Assembly: GCA_032718475.1 (NCBI GenBank)
Contig: JAUCBJ010007068.1
Coordinates: forward strand, 1 to 64,000
Direction of reading: 5' to 3'
DNA from: Nemertoderma westbladi
Taxonomy: Eukaryota; Xenacoelomorpha; Nemertodermatida; Nemertodermatidae
DNA length: 64,000 bases
In this document: one piece after another, positions 47,301 through 53,936 of the stretch
Layout of the letters: each line of letters opens with the position of its first letter
Position numbering within the stretch: the first letter of the stretch is position 1
Program-made: the position numbers and the translations under genes
The notes under the pieces: model-generated
Seen by the model: only the letters and a program-made list of their open reading frames with translations
Databases searched by the model: none
Told to the model about the DNA's origin: nothing

Positions 47301-48789
47301 AATAAGCTTTAAATTAAGCTATTGCTTAAGATAATTGGAATAAGACATCGCTCACAATCCATTTGTGAAGTTGCAAAAAAATAATCGAAAATTTGATTTT
47401 TTTTTCATCTTTTATACAATCAGCCATTTGACAATGAAGAAGTGAAAATAAACGCCATATTCCTATTGGAAAAATAATCACCAATAATTTATCTCAATAA
47501 ACATCAAAATTTCAAGTCTATACATACAAAAGCATGCATGTAGTAGCCATTGCTTCTAATTACCCCATGTTTCTAATTCCCCCACCTTCCCCTACGGTTT
47601 TTTACCATTTAGTGGCTTGACGTTAAATATAATATAAATAAAATATAATAATAATTCTAAGTAATTCATTACAATAAATCTAATATAGATAAACGGCTGC
47701 CGCACCTATTTTCACAATTTCTCTTTCCTTCTTCTCAAACACATTGTCGGTCATTCCTATATCATTCGGTAGATATCTAGTCTCGATATCAATGTGGAAC
47801 TTATCCATAATCCAGGGACATGTGAACTTGGTCCGGGTGTATGGGTAAGCGTTCCACGCCTCCTCCTTAACGCAAAGTGCCGCCTTAGGAAGAAAGGCCT
47901 TAATCCAACCTAATAAATCATATAAAACCATTAAAAAAAAAATAAAATTACAAAGGCAGAAGTAAGGAGGTGTGAGGGGGGGGGGGGGGGGTCATAAAGA
48001 TACAAATATGGGTACTGTGAGTGGACTCAAAAAAAATATTAATTCACATAATATTTTAAGTTTTGGAGAAAGATCTAAATAAAACATGTATGTAAACTAA
48101 GCTTTGTATATATAATTAAATTAAGTAGCGGTATAAATAATAAAAATATTAATAAATCATGCACTTATAGCGCGCTTATCCCATGCACCATGTATCGGTT
48201 CTAAATTTCTAAAGCGCTGTTAAATTTCAAAGATTGTGTCCGATAGTTTAGTTTAGATTTGAAAAGCCCTATTAAACAATTCGGTTTTTAGAAGGATCAG
48301 CGGCGGTTCGAGTTAGCAAATGGAGACTGTTGAAGACTGTTGGAGCTGCATAAGAGAATAATCGTACGCCGAATGTTTTCAGTTTGAAAAAAAAATGCAA
48401 TGCGCAATACGCTACCGGTATGATGATTAGATTTCAGGTATTGGGTATACTTCATTCCAGACTTCATAGGCCTACTGCCATATCGTAACAGATAAAAGTA
48501 CCGATTAACTGATTAAATAAATAATTAAAACTAAAGTTTTAATAATGTTATAACTGTATTAGGCCCCTACCAGCTTACCTGGCAAATGACTTCCCACGTG
48601 GTATATCTTGTGAGTGTACTGGCCACTGCCACCAGGACCGTTTTTATAAGGTTCATTTTCTATTATTTCTATTCCACTACCGGCACCTCTACTCTCCTCT
48701 CGAGATTTCTTTAGTATCATATAAAGCTGAGCAATTCTGTACTCCTCCACGCTCAACGGCAGTGGGATGCGGTATTCTTTAATCAACAT
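5258..48789 (-). CDS. PITPNM: PITPNM / RdgB-type phosphatidylinositol transfer protein gene (10 exons, 3' end outside the window)
   Basis: Exons (minus): 48789-48579, 47909-47706, 44726-44475, 43528-43208, 32521-32423, 7248-7008, 6758-6550, 6097-5909, 5777-5607, 5353-5258. Every junction is AG/GT and the phases match, giving 1993 nt and 664 complete codons. Residues 1-255 are a class II PITP domain, which exchanges phosphatidylinositol and phosphatidic acid between membranes. Thr59, Lys61 and Asn90, the inositol-headgroup contacts known from PITP-alpha, are present. Residues 331-360 are acidic and contain an FFAT-like motif, EFYDA at 339-343, expected to bind VAP at the ER. Residues 376-640 are the DDHD region (LHGG 382-385, GDNVG 513-517, [10 protein letters not shown] 551-560, YNLFH 587-591, [11 protein letters not shown] 616-626). 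The family's C-terminal LNS2 domain was not found. The linker between FFAT and DDHD is much shorter than in vertebrates. The protein family acts at ER-plasma membrane contacts in phosphoinositide resupply. Transcript support was not available. Confidence 0.95.
5607..5777 (-). CDS. PITPNM: PITPNM exon 9: DDHD region
   Basis: Encodes [20 protein letters not shown] and [11 protein letters not shown]. The last block is typical of PITPNM rather than of DDHD1/DDHD2/SEC23IP lipases. Acceptor TTTTTATAG, donor TTAG/GTGAGC. Confidence 0.95.
5909..6097 (-). CDS. PITPNM: PITPNM exon 8: nucleophile-loop equivalent and [10 protein letters not shown]
   Basis: Starts [14 protein letters not shown], the position of the lipase GxSxG elbow, but with Asn in place of Ser; vertebrate PITPNMs also lack Ser here (GDCVG). 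[15 protein letters not shown] is the DDHD signature strand. The loop between the two is only about 33 residues, far shorter than the Ser/Gly-rich loop of vertebrate members. Acceptor TTTCCCAG, donor TCTA/GTAAGT. Confidence 0.95.
6550..6758 (-). CDS. PITPNM: PITPNM exon 7: DDHD region
   Basis: Encodes the end of codon 443 to codon 512 plus one base. [20 protein letters not shown] followed by [10 protein letters not shown] matches the helix and strand before the would-be nucleophile loop. Acceptor GTCTCTCAG, donor ATAG/GTTAGT. Confidence 0.95.
7008..7248 (-). CDS. PITPNM: PITPNM exon 6: start of DDHD region
   Basis: Encodes the end of codon 363 to codon 442 plus two bases. [11 protein letters not shown], then [19 protein letters not shown], match the conserved strand-loop that opens the alpha/beta-hydrolase-like part of PITPNM. 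Acceptor CCATTATAG, donor AAAG/GTCAGG. Intron 5, before it, is about 25.2 kb. Confidence 0.95.
7249..8439. other. Intron 5, 3' end: AT-rich, no feature recognised
   Basis: About 1.2 kb between exon 6 and the cyclophilin gene. It is strongly AT-rich, with many AATAATA runs and no credible ORF or repeat. The region just before 8440 should hold the cyclophilin promoter, but I see no clear TATA box or initiator. Confidence 0.5.
8440..8931 (+). CDS. PPIA: Cyclophilin A-type peptidyl-prolyl cis-trans isomerase, intronless
   Basis: A complete 163-residue single-domain cyclophilin, which catalyses cis-trans isomerisation of X-Pro bonds and is the cyclosporin receptor. The active-site residues are all present: Arg54, Phe59 and Gln62 in [15 protein letters not shown], Asn101, Phe111, Trp120 and His125. 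Length matches cytosolic PPIA (about 165 aa), with no signal peptide and no extension. The ATG context is AAAATGG. The ORF has no introns, no stops and no frameshifts, and is GC-richer than its surroundings. It lies in intron 5 of PITPNM on the opposite strand. This suggests a functional retrogene, although no poly(A) tract or target-site duplication was seen. An ancestrally intronless gene is the alternative. Confidence 0.95.
   Translation: MVVTCFFDVTADAKPLGRIVMELKDEVVPKTVENFRALCTGEKGFGFKGSPFHRVIPGFMCQGGDFTKQNGTGGKSIYGAKFADENFILKHTGPGVLSMANAGPNTNGSQFFLCTAKTTWLDGKHVVFGQVAEGMDVVKKVEGYGSQGGTTSAKIIVANCGQL
8932..9782. other. Intron 5: cyclophilin 3' flank, no gene
   Basis: Contains several ACCGGTAC palindromic words (8987-9001), a perfect G run of about 23 at 9379-9402, and AT-rich sequence. 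No exon was recognised. The G run may be an assembly or sequencing weak point. Confidence 0.5.
9783..10611 (+). repeat. GTGGGGCGAG dispersed repeat, copy B (left flank of the 45-bp satellite)
   Basis: Starts GTGGGGCGAGACACTG at 9783. It aligns with copy A through GACATGCTAATAA, AAGTTGAGATTTTTGAGA, ATGTCTAAACAT, TTGAAACTTGGCGGAT and ACCGCTAGAGGGCGAAAT. The last two blocks recur at 10519-10600, so the repeat is built of modules. It passes without a break into the 45-bp array. Matching module sequence resumes on the far side of the array at 31401. A tRNA-like segment (10281-10366) lies inside it. Confidence 0.7.
10281..10366 (+). repeat. tRNA-derived SINE head with an internal 31-bp duplication
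   Basis: A box-A-like TGGCTGAGCTGG (10291-10302) is followed by a box-B-like GGTTCAACCCC (10324-10334). The segment from CCACGTACTTATAGCGCTGG through the B box is repeated directly with a 31-bp period (10306-10335 and 10337-10366), giving two B boxes. The arms do not fold as a full tRNA. No body or tail of a SINE family was identified. Confidence 0.55.
14843..19624. repeat. Homogenised core of the 45-bp satellite
   Basis: Within these 4.8 kb the 45-mers are practically without substitutions. The only regular variant is the 44-bp form at wide intervals (for example near 16270, 17709, 18158). This fits recent unequal exchange in the middle of the array. The true copy number may differ from the assembly. 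Confidence 0.85.
19650..22500. repeat. 1,537-bp higher-order duplication inside the satellite
   Basis: The series of variant units from about 19.65 to 20.95 kb recurs from about 21.19 to 22.49 kb at a constant offset of 1537 bp. Markers include the CCAGTTCACTG unit (19671 and 21208), GGGGCCCCTG units, the CCAGTATACTG unit and the ACTAGTACAC trio. Confidence 0.85.
23271..26350. repeat. About 1.7-kb higher-order duplication inside the satellite
   Basis: The pattern starting at 23271 (a CTGATTCGAG unit, then 36-bp units in a fixed order) recurs at 24971, an offset of 1700 bp. At the later ATCAGAG marker (24291 and 25947) the offset has become 1656 bp, one 44-bp unit less. Confidence 0.8.
26782..28144. 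repeat. 838-bp higher-order duplication inside the satellite
   Basis: The block beginning with the CCCGTACACTGACCCGAG unit and containing GGTGCCACTG, GGCTCACTG and one 36-bp unit occurs at 26782-27306 and again at 27620-28144. Confidence 0.85.
31401..31615 (+). repeat. GTGGGGCGAG repeat family, right flank of the 45-bp satellite
   Basis: The module resumes after the array with GTAGAGGGCGAAATAT, then TTCAAGCTGAAACTTGGCGG, TAGTCTTTGTCTTTGTGGGG and CAGTTCTCCAGT, all matching modules in copies A and B. The array is therefore embedded in one repeat copy. Confidence 0.7.
31616..31950. other. Intron 5: no feature recognised
   Basis: About 330 bp of AT-rich sequence with no ORF or repeat. Confidence 0.5.
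31953..32353. mobile_element. 401-bp foldback MITE with TA target duplication
   Basis: The ends are inverted: AGGCAAACCCATGTAACTCG on the left and the complement of CGAGTTTT..AGTTACATGGTTTTTTGCCT on the right. They are flanked by TA (31951-31952 and 32354-32355). Internal copies of GTAACTCG occur near 32212. There is no coding capacity. The TA duplication fits a Tc1/mariner-type non-autonomous element. It lies in intron 5, 70 bp downstream of exon 5. Confidence 0.75.
32423..32521 (-). CDS. PITPNM: PITPNM exon 5: acidic FFAT motif
   Basis: A 99-bp exon, too short to stand out as an ORF. Acceptor AAATAG, donor TCAG/GTAGAG. It encodes [15 protein letters not shown] and then a Glu/Asp-rich tail. 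The core E-F-Y-D-A after acidic residues fits the FFAT pattern (EFFDA in vertebrate PITPNM). Phase 1 on both sides fits exons 4 and 6 exactly. Its position at residues 339-343 is where the family's FFAT lies. Confidence 0.88.
32524..33522. other. Intron 4: 1 kb without a recognised feature
   Basis: AT-rich; no exon, tandem array or inverted repeat stands out. Confidence 0.5.
33523..35557 (+). repeat. 15-bp minisatellite (AGTAAGTACTCAGAC) with higher-order structure
   Basis: About 2 kb of a 15-bp unit alternating AGTAAGTACTCAGAC and AGTATGTACTCAGAC. Marker variants (ACACAGACAGTGTGTT, CACTATGTACTCAGTG) recur at a 357-bp offset (33947 and 34304). A second block recurs at 406 bp (34766 and 35172). 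The open frames (YSDSK or TQTVS repeats) come from the unit being a multiple of three. Intron 4 of PITPNM. Confidence 0.95.
35558..37419. other. Intron 4: 1.9 kb without a recognised gene
   Basis: Contains TTCCCTGAC-type short repeats (36065-36100, 36265), a GTAAGTAAGTAAGT tract near 36610 and AT-rich DNA. A GC-richer patch at 36280-36410 has a minus-strand ORF but no recognisable protein. Confidence 0.45.
37420..38855 (+). repeat. 25-bp minisatellite, about 57 near-identical copies
   Basis: The unit reads GGGGGTATGGTAAGCTACAC then TGAAT. Only a few units carry a substitution (for example GGCGGGTATGG at 37448, TATGGCAAGC near 37582, GGGGTTATGG near 37926). Intron 4 of PITPNM. Confidence 0.97.
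38856..39312 (+). repeat. Decayed edge of the 25-bp minisatellite
   Basis: About 450 bp of imperfect units such as GGGGGTACATATGGTAAGGT followed by ACATAAT. They are clearly related to the neighbouring array but longer (25-30 bp) and diverse. The open frames on the minus strand come from the repeat. Confidence 0.85.
39313..42013. other. Intron 4: 2.7 kb AT-rich, no gene recognised
   Basis: Holds poly-A and poly-T runs, a C-rich tract near 41170 and a stretch (39950-40500) with TCTCGAGATATGG and CTGTCCG words typical of a dispersed repeat. None of the short ORFs, including the one at 41551-41751, resembles a known family. Confidence 0.45.
42014..42217 (+). repeat. GTGGGGCGAG dispersed repeat, copy C
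   Basis: Begins GTGGGGCGAGCCACG and then GAGCCTTAGCG, as in copy A. It diverges into a different interior (CTGTCTGTCTGTAATG, CAACCAAATTTGGTC). It runs directly into a 15-bp minisatellite at 42218. Confidence 0.65.
42218..42640 (+). repeat. 15-bp minisatellite (CCGGGTCGCAATTGT), about 28 copies
   Basis: A regular 15-bp unit with two alternating variants (AATTGT and AATTGA before CCGGG, plus GGGTTGC) arranged in a roughly 60-bp higher-order pattern. Long frames on both strands (RVAIV, TRTIA and similar repeats) are artefacts of the period. Each unit carries AATTG. Intron 4 of PITPNM. Confidence 0.95.
42641..43207. other. Intron 4, 5' end: no feature recognised
   Basis: AT-rich sequence after exon 4, with many AATTAATAA words and no ORF. 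Confidence 0.5.
43208..43528 (-). CDS. PITPNM: PITPNM exon 4: end of PITP domain and Ser-rich linker
   Basis: Encodes codons 223-329 plus one base. [20 protein letters not shown] (231-250) closes the PITP domain. Residues 263-330 form a Glu/Pro then Ser/Thr-rich linker ([20 protein letters not shown]) that is probably disordered and phosphorylated. Acceptor TATCTACAG, donor AAG/GTATGT. Confidence 0.95.
43529..43943. other. Intron 3, 3' part: possible LINE 3' region
   Basis: Follows the LINE fragment in its own transcription direction (minus strand), so part may be LINE 3' UTR. No tail repeat was identified. Confidence 0.4.
43944..44470 (-). pseudogene. LINE reverse transcriptase C-terminal fragment in PITPNM intron 3
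   Basis: The minus-strand ORF encodes the post-catalytic end of a [55 protein letters not shown] and [12 protein letters not shown]. These are the LYG..W, RMLRR and RRLRFxGH motifs of many non-LTR elements. The catalytic part is absent, so the copy is 5'-truncated. The frame is open for about 175 residues. It is not closely similar to the CR1-like LINEs elsewhere in the window. It begins within about five bases of the exon 3 donor and runs in the same direction as the host gene. Confidence 0.85.
44475..44726 (-). CDS. PITPNM: PITPNM exon 3: PITP domain
   Basis: Encodes codons 139-222 plus one base: [26 protein letters not shown] and VEQFVHDIG, all PITP signatures. The segment between EEDPR and GPLS ([14 protein letters not shown]) is a few residues longer than in the vertebrate proteins I recall. 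The donor GTGAGC is followed within a few bases by LINE sequence. Confidence 0.95.
44727..45729. other. Intron 2: 1 kb without a recognised gene
   Basis: AT-rich. One GC-rich patch (45405-45490) is made of short CCGGAA/TTCCGG words. No exon. Confidence 0.5.
45786..45937. mobile_element. 152-bp hairpin MITE nested in the left TIR of the 45.7-47.7 kb element
   Basis: A near-perfect inverted repeat with arms of about 70 bp (CCGGTAGGAATGTATAACAA on the left, with its complement ending CATACCTACCGG on the right) and a short loop around GACTGCAGAC. It is flanked by TA at 45784-45785 and 45938-45939. The right TIR of the host element has ACCGTAGGGG with one TA, which is the empty site. Confidence 0.85.
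46077..46175. repeat. Two small perfect-type palindromes
   Basis: ATCTCGTCTGCCT and its complement flank a short loop at about 46078-46121. GTTTCCATTTACCCCA and TGGGGTAAATGGAAAC flank a 3-base loop at about 46140-46175. Both would extrude as hairpins. Confidence 0.75.
46783..46995 (-). repeat. Three copies of a 68-bp minisatellite unit
   Basis: On the minus strand the unit reads TTTGGTTAGAA, CTCTGTAACCTGCTC, TTTCCCTCAATT and CGTTTATTG. The same monomer forms the array at 60440-61075 in the opposite orientation. Confidence 0.85.
47706..47909 (-). CDS. PITPNM: PITPNM exon 2: PITP domain
   Basis: Encodes codons 71-138 plus one base. Contains [17 protein letters not shown], with Asn90, and an IETRYLP block. 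The acceptor is TTTATTAG. The donor is GTGCGG, a weaker 5' splice site than the others. Confidence 0.94.
47910..48578. other. Intron 1
   Basis: 669 bp with a G run (about 20) at 47970-47990 and otherwise AT-rich sequence. No feature recognised. Confidence 0.6.
48579..48789 (-). CDS. PITPNM: PITPNM exon 1: start codon and first part of PITP domain
   Basis: Encodes residues 1-70 plus the first base of codon 71. It begins [12 protein letters not shown], the near-invariant start of PITP domains, so the ATG at 48789 is secure. The GQYTHKIYH block contains Thr59 and Lys61. The donor is CAG/GTAAGC. A 5' UTR must lie upstream; it could be in the same exon or begin after the TTAG 27 bp upstream. Confidence 0.96.
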
Positions 48790-49143
48790 TGTAGGATTGT
48801 TTAAAAATGCCTAACAATCCAAAAGCGTGTGCCATAATTCATTGCCTATTCAGATATCAGAATAACTAGGCCTACTCCCCATACAGCCATAGCTCTCCTG
48901 TCATCAAGGCAGCAAGGGACTGAGGGGAATCCAAAAACACGTAAATTGGTAAATGACAGTTTTTAATGAAGCGAAGTGCAGAAGTGAAGCATGAAGTAGG
49001 CAAGTAAGTAGGTCAGTACCGGTAAGTGGTAAGTCGTAGGTAGTCTAGTCACATCACACCACAGTCCACAAACATTAACAAGTACCGGTACCTCAGCACA
49101 GACTGACAGACGGAGACGGAATTCTATTCTGATATCTGACTAA
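48790..49143. promoter_or_regulatory. PITPNM: Only 354 bp between PITPNM start codon and LINE: presumed 5' UTR/promoter zone
   Basis: The interval between the PITPNM ATG and the truncated LINE must hold the proximal 5' UTR, or the end of an upstream untranslated exon or intron. TTAG 27 bp upstream of the ATG could be an acceptor. I see no TATA box; TACCGGTA words occur at 49018 and 49084. Confidence 0.35.
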
Positions 49144-51687
49144 GCACATCTTGAAGTTGTAGCCTTGGACCTTGTGGGACAAACACCGTCTAGGTTGGTG
49201 TGTGTATACCGACCCCAGACTTCATCGGAATCATGGTCGTCTGCTAAAGACGAGAGTTTATGTCGCTGCCTGACTGAGCTATGTGAGACTAAACATCCCG
49301 TAGCTATATTTGGCGATTTTAACTTGCCGTCGTTGAATTGGAAAAATTATGATCATCCTGATACCGAGTTATATAATTTATTTGCTAATTTTTCTCTAGA
49401 AAATGGGTTAACTCAATTGCAACATGAACCCACACGCTTTGACAACACATTAGATTTAGTTTTTTCTTCAGATGATTTGTTTATCTCAGATGTATTTGTC
49501 ACAACGCCCTTTTCCACTAGCGACCACTCTAGTGTGTGTTTTAGTATTTTGTCACCTAATCAGACAGAGTCAATTGAACTTAAATTAGGTTATTATGATT
49601 TTAGACACGCTAACTATGCAGATTTTTCAAAGTTTATTGACCGTAATAATTTTCGAAATGCGTTTGGTAATTGTAATACTGTTAATGAGTACTGGTCTGT
49701 TCTTAGTGATGCACTAAAATCTGGTATTGATAAATTTGTGCCATTTAAAATGTTCAAGGTCAATTCCAGAACTAAGCTGTTACCGGCCTATGTGAGAAAA
49801 CTTCAGAAAAATAAAAAAGCATTATGGCGCCGCAGACACACCATAAATGGAATGTCTGAATACAAACGTTGTGCTAAAGCCACTGCGAGAGCGGCGTTTA
49901 GAGCTGAATGCATTCGTGAAAACCATGTGCTTAGTTCTGGAAAGCCGGATGCAATATTTCAATTTGTAAACAGTAAGAGACACAACCGATCTGGTATTTC
50001 ACCCTTGAAATTTAAAGGGGACACTGTTGTCGATGATTGTACTAAGTCCAAAATTTTATCTCAGGTTTTTTCTGAAAACTTTACATTAGATAATGACACT
50101 TTACCTATTTTTAATCATAGAGTGCCTAATAATATTAGTAAATCAACAATCAATTTGTCTCCCTTAAACGTGTATACTATACTTCGTAAAATGGATGCGA
50201 AAGTGAGTAATACTCCAGATGGTTTACCTAGCTTCATGTATTCTAAGTTAGCTCGTTGTTTATGTAGTCCGTTGTCTGTTATATTTAATGTCTCGTTTGT
50301 CACTCATGCTTTACCTACTGTGTGGTTAACTGCAAATATTGTGCCGATATTTAAGAAGGGCAACCCCACTGACCCATACAATTACCGCCCAGTTTCACTT
50401 ACCTGTGTAGCGTGCAAGCTAATGGAACTCTGTGTTAAATCCGAACTAGCTGATTACTTACGAACGAATAAAATTATAACGAAGGCGCAACACGGATTCA
50501 TGAAACGTCGATCCACATGCACCCAGCTTTTAACCTGTTCAAACGAATGGTTTAAGGTATTAGACTTTCGCCATAAAGTTGATGTGGTGTACATTGACTT
50601 AGCCAAAGCATTCGATTCGGTTGTGCACAATAAATTGATCCACAAATTGGCTAGTTACGGAATTACTGGTAACTTATTACTTTGGATTGGTGCGTTCCTT
50701 AGTGATCGTAGACAATGTGTAGTTGTTGGTAATAGTACCTCGGAATTTGTAAAGGTTATATCTGGTACTGTACAAGGCAGTGTACTGGGGCCGCTATTGT
50801 TCCTGCTATATGTAAACGATCTTCCTGCACAACTAGAAAACGTTTCCTGTGATCTATTTGCAGATGACTTAAAAATACACGCGCGTTCATCTGATAGCGA
50901 TTTGCTTCACGCAGCACTTCGTAGTCTGGAGAAGTGGACAGCCGAATGGCAACTTACTATAGCGGCTCACAAGTGCACTGTAGTTCATTTTGGTGGTAAA
51001 CAAATAGATGTCCCGAAACAATATTTTCTTAACGGTATGTTACTTAAGCCCGATACAGAATGTAGAGATTTAGGCGTAACTTTTAGCGATAATTTAAAAT
51101 TCGATCGACATTGTAAAGTTCAAGCTGCTAAAGGTTTTAAGATCGCAAATTTAATTTTTAGGTGCTTCCATACCAGTAATGTAAAAGCTTTATTAACGGC
51201 ATATAAAGCGTACGTTCGGCCGCTGGTAGAATATTGTACTCCCGTATGGTCCCCTTTCCAACTGGGCTCCATTGATCTGATCGAAAGAGTCCAGCGTTAT
51301 TTCACGCGTAGGTTATTTGCTCGATGCCGACTAGGTAATATAACCTACATGGAGCGTTTGCAGTTTTTGGACTTACAACCTCTAGAAGTCCGTAGGTTAA
51401 TTTTCGATTTAAAAATGACATACTCCATTATTCACAATTGTGTTGATTTGGATTTTGATTCCTTTTTCACTGGTGCGAGTACACTTAACACAAGAGGTCA
51501 TAATTTTAAACTGTTTCAATTTCGCGCTAGACTCCAAATTAGTAAATTTCGTTTTAGTAACCGAGTTGTTTCAATGTGGAATAATTTATCGGATGACATA
51601 GTGAACTCATCCAACAAAGATATTTTTACGTCTAGATTGAAGGAGGCAAATCTACTAACCTATTGTAAATTTAATCGATTGCTATAA
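49144..51687 (+). mobile_element. 5'-truncated CR1-like LINE with long intact EN-RT reading frame
   Basis: The frame is open from after a TAA at 49141-49143 to the stop at 51685-51687, about 847 codons. There is no natural start. It opens inside an APE-type endonuclease: YRP, GDFNLP (about residue 57) and SDHSS (about residue 126). The N-terminal catalytic part of the endonuclease is missing. The reverse transcriptase follows: PYNYRPVSLTCVACK, AQHGFMKRRST, VVYIDLAKAFDS, GTVQGSVLGPLLFLLYVNDL and the catalytic LFADDLKIH. After it comes a C-terminal domain with KDLGV-type (CRDLGVTF) and YVRPLVEYCTPVWSP motifs. The order is that of CR1-clade elements. The RT has no stops or frameshifts, suggesting a young copy. 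It lies upstream of and divergent from PITPNM. The 3' UTR is probably within 51688-52110. Confidence 0.92.
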
Positions 51688-53107
51688 TTTTTATTTCAAT
51701 ATTTTTAGACGCTATTGAATTACCCTGTATTTTTATACTGTATATATGTATTTTATTTTTTAGACTGGACAAGTTTTACTGGACTGCCAAGTCGATTTTA
51801 ATGTATGTTGTCTTACTAGATATATTTTACTGCAGTACTGGACTGCATAGACGTTGGAAATCAAATTTTCTTACTGTAGGCTAATTTTATTATGTCAAAT
51901 TCATTTCTTAATGTACTGATATATGTTTTTATGTCACACTAATGTTTTACTGTATATTTTTTTAGACTGAGACTATTCATGCAATATTGTTAGTTGTCGG
52001 TATTGTACATGGATTAATATTAAGTTGTAGGATATTTAGTGTTGTCTTTCACCTATTAGTGTTAATTTTAACCTTGGTGATTTTCTCCCTCTATTAATAA
52101 TTGTACAGGTAAGCACTGCAGCACTGATAAATAACGGTAAGCCAATTGCCAATGCTGCAATGGCAGAAATGGAGACAGGACAGCAACAAAATCAGAAAAT
52201 TTCCACCAACATGGTCAGACGGTCTGCCAGTCTGCGACTGTGCGATAGACGAACTGGCGAAGGTGGAAGGCGACACGGTCAGCTAACTGGCTAAGCAGTG
52301 TGCAGGGGTGGAAAAAACAAACCCCCTGCGGCAGGGGCCCTGCAGCCCTGCCCCTATTGACCAGACCAGAGCCAGACCCAGTAGGTCTTTTTTAAAGAAA
52401 AAAATAGGTTTAGGTTTTTGCTTATTAGGTTTTTTTTTTAAAAAAACCTTCGCTTACCGGTCACCGGTAGGTACGGTCCACGGTCAGACGGTAGGCCTAG
52501 GTTTTTTAAGATTTTTATTATATAGAGAGGCCTGTCTGCCTGTAGCGCTGTACTGCTGCAGGCTGCAGGCCCGGCAGCCCGGCCCTACAGTCGGGTACGG
52601 TACATACGTGACATAAAATTAAATAAAGTCCAAATTTAAATATTTCCATTTAAATTTAAACTCTTTTTTAAATTTGAATATTTTCATAAATATTTGAAAA
52701 TGTTAGTTAGGCCTATCAAAATTACTCAATTGTGACAGTGTGAGATTTTAAGGAAAATTACATACATTAGGACAGACAGACATTTGACAAGTGATAATAA
52801 GTGTTTTTGGCGGGTCCGAGGGTCCGACGAATTTGTACAAAAAAGTACCGGTACAAGAAAATACAAAATAGGCCTAGTACAATCAGACAATAGGCCTATA
52901 GTACAAAAGAATACAAAAGAGTACAATAAAGTGCAAAATAGTACAAAAGAGTGCAAAAATAGTACAAAAGAATACAAAAGAGTAGGCCTACAATAAAGTG
53001 CAAAAATAGTACAAAAGAGTGCAAAAATAGTACAAAAGAGTAGGCCTACAAACGAGTGAGAAACGCTTGCAAAACGTGTTGCCAAGTGTAGTTCAAATCG
53101 TTTAGAG
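51688..53107. other. LINE 3' region and intergenic DNA
   Basis: 51688-52110 is AT-rich with repeated TTTTACTG and ACTGGACTGC words and is probably the LINE 3' UTR. 52300-52600 is GC-richer, with TAGGTTTTT and CCGGTAGG words. 52850-53050 is a degenerate simple repeat of GTACAAAAGAGTGCAAAAAT. No gene recognised. Confidence 0.45.
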
Positions 53108-53552
53108 CAGTCAGGAACACTGGTCACAATATGTCCAATTTACAGCCAGAATGTGTCCGCGGAAAACGCTCTCAGAGTGAAATTTCTCCATAGAAAACAA
53201 TGCTAAATTTCATTTGAAAACCGGCAGTGAAATTTTAACATTGGCATTCTAAAAATTAGAATCGCCATAAAATTCTGTATACATTCAGACATTAATTTGA
53301 GAATTAGAATCTCATCGTTGCACGTTGGGACAGTGGGATAACTAACTATCATAATATTAAAAATAAAAATGTGCCCAGCTTCTGCTTTGAGTAGGTACGA
53401 ATGGAGTTACAGCAAAAATATGTCCAGAAATATAATCGCAGCCTGTGAAGGACAAATAGTGGCTGCACGGACACTTTCTGGCTGTAAATATGTGGACAAT
53501 TTTTGGCTGAGCTTCAGCCAGAAAGTGACCAGTCTGCCAGTGTTCCTAACTG
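53108..53552. mobile_element. 445-bp non-autonomous DNA transposon, 5-bp TSD
   Basis: The ends are CAGTCAGGAACACTGG and the complement of CCAGTGTTCCTAACTG, with a second matching block inside (TTTACAGCCAGAATGTGTCC against TTTACAGCCAGAAAGTGTCC). TAGAG is duplicated at 53103-53107 and 53553-53557. There is no coding capacity; the ORF in it is incidental. The superfamily is not assigned. Confidence 0.75.
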
Positions 53553-53557
53553 TAGAG

Positions 53558-53936
53558 GGGCGCACTATCAGACTATGATCCATCCATCAGTCAGTCAGTC
53601 CTTTGTTCATTCTCATTGTCCTCCAGTCCTGGACTCGATTGCCAATCTGCCAATCCAATATACCGGCTGACCCAGTGACCGGTACTGATATAGCAATATA
53701 CTGATATAGGCCTATCTAAAAGTAAATTTTACATCAAGTCCTGAAGTCTGTTAATCACTAATCGTAATGCATAATGGACTGGCACTGGAATTTTGTTTAT
53801 AGCTGATAGGCTGAACATGGAATAGGATTAGGCCTATCAGAATGTCAGATAATTTAATACGGCTGTGCTGTACGGCCCTTTTTGCTGATTTGATATAACA
53901 GTAACAGTATAAACAGATAAAACGGTAAAACGAACT
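53558..53936. other. Intergenic: no feature recognised
   Basis: Contains CAGTCAGTCAGTC and TAGGCCTATC words. No ORF of note. Confidence 0.4.

Larger units (their letters stand above)
45730..47652. mobile_element. About 1.9-kb TIR element in PITPNM intron 2
   Basis: The left end (45730-45785) contains TTTATTTATATTATATTTAA, CGTCAAGC, AAAAAACCGTA. It is matched in reverse complement at 47595-47652. The match continues inward on both sides as GGGGAA(A/G)GTGGGGGAATTAG, but on the left it is interrupted by a 152-bp hairpin insertion. The TIR is about 85 bp once that insertion is discounted. The exact outer ends and target duplication are unclear. The interior holds three copies of a 68-bp minisatellite unit (46783-46995) and several small palindromes. 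No transposase ORF. Confidence 0.65.

Noticed and set aside
52308-52616. GC-rich 102-codon ORF
   Set aside because: Low complexity with poly-Lys/Phe from T/A runs; no recognisable domain and no splice context.
53369-53578. Small ORF near 53.4 kb
   Set aside because: Lies inside a TIR element and partly in its inverted ends; no homology seen.
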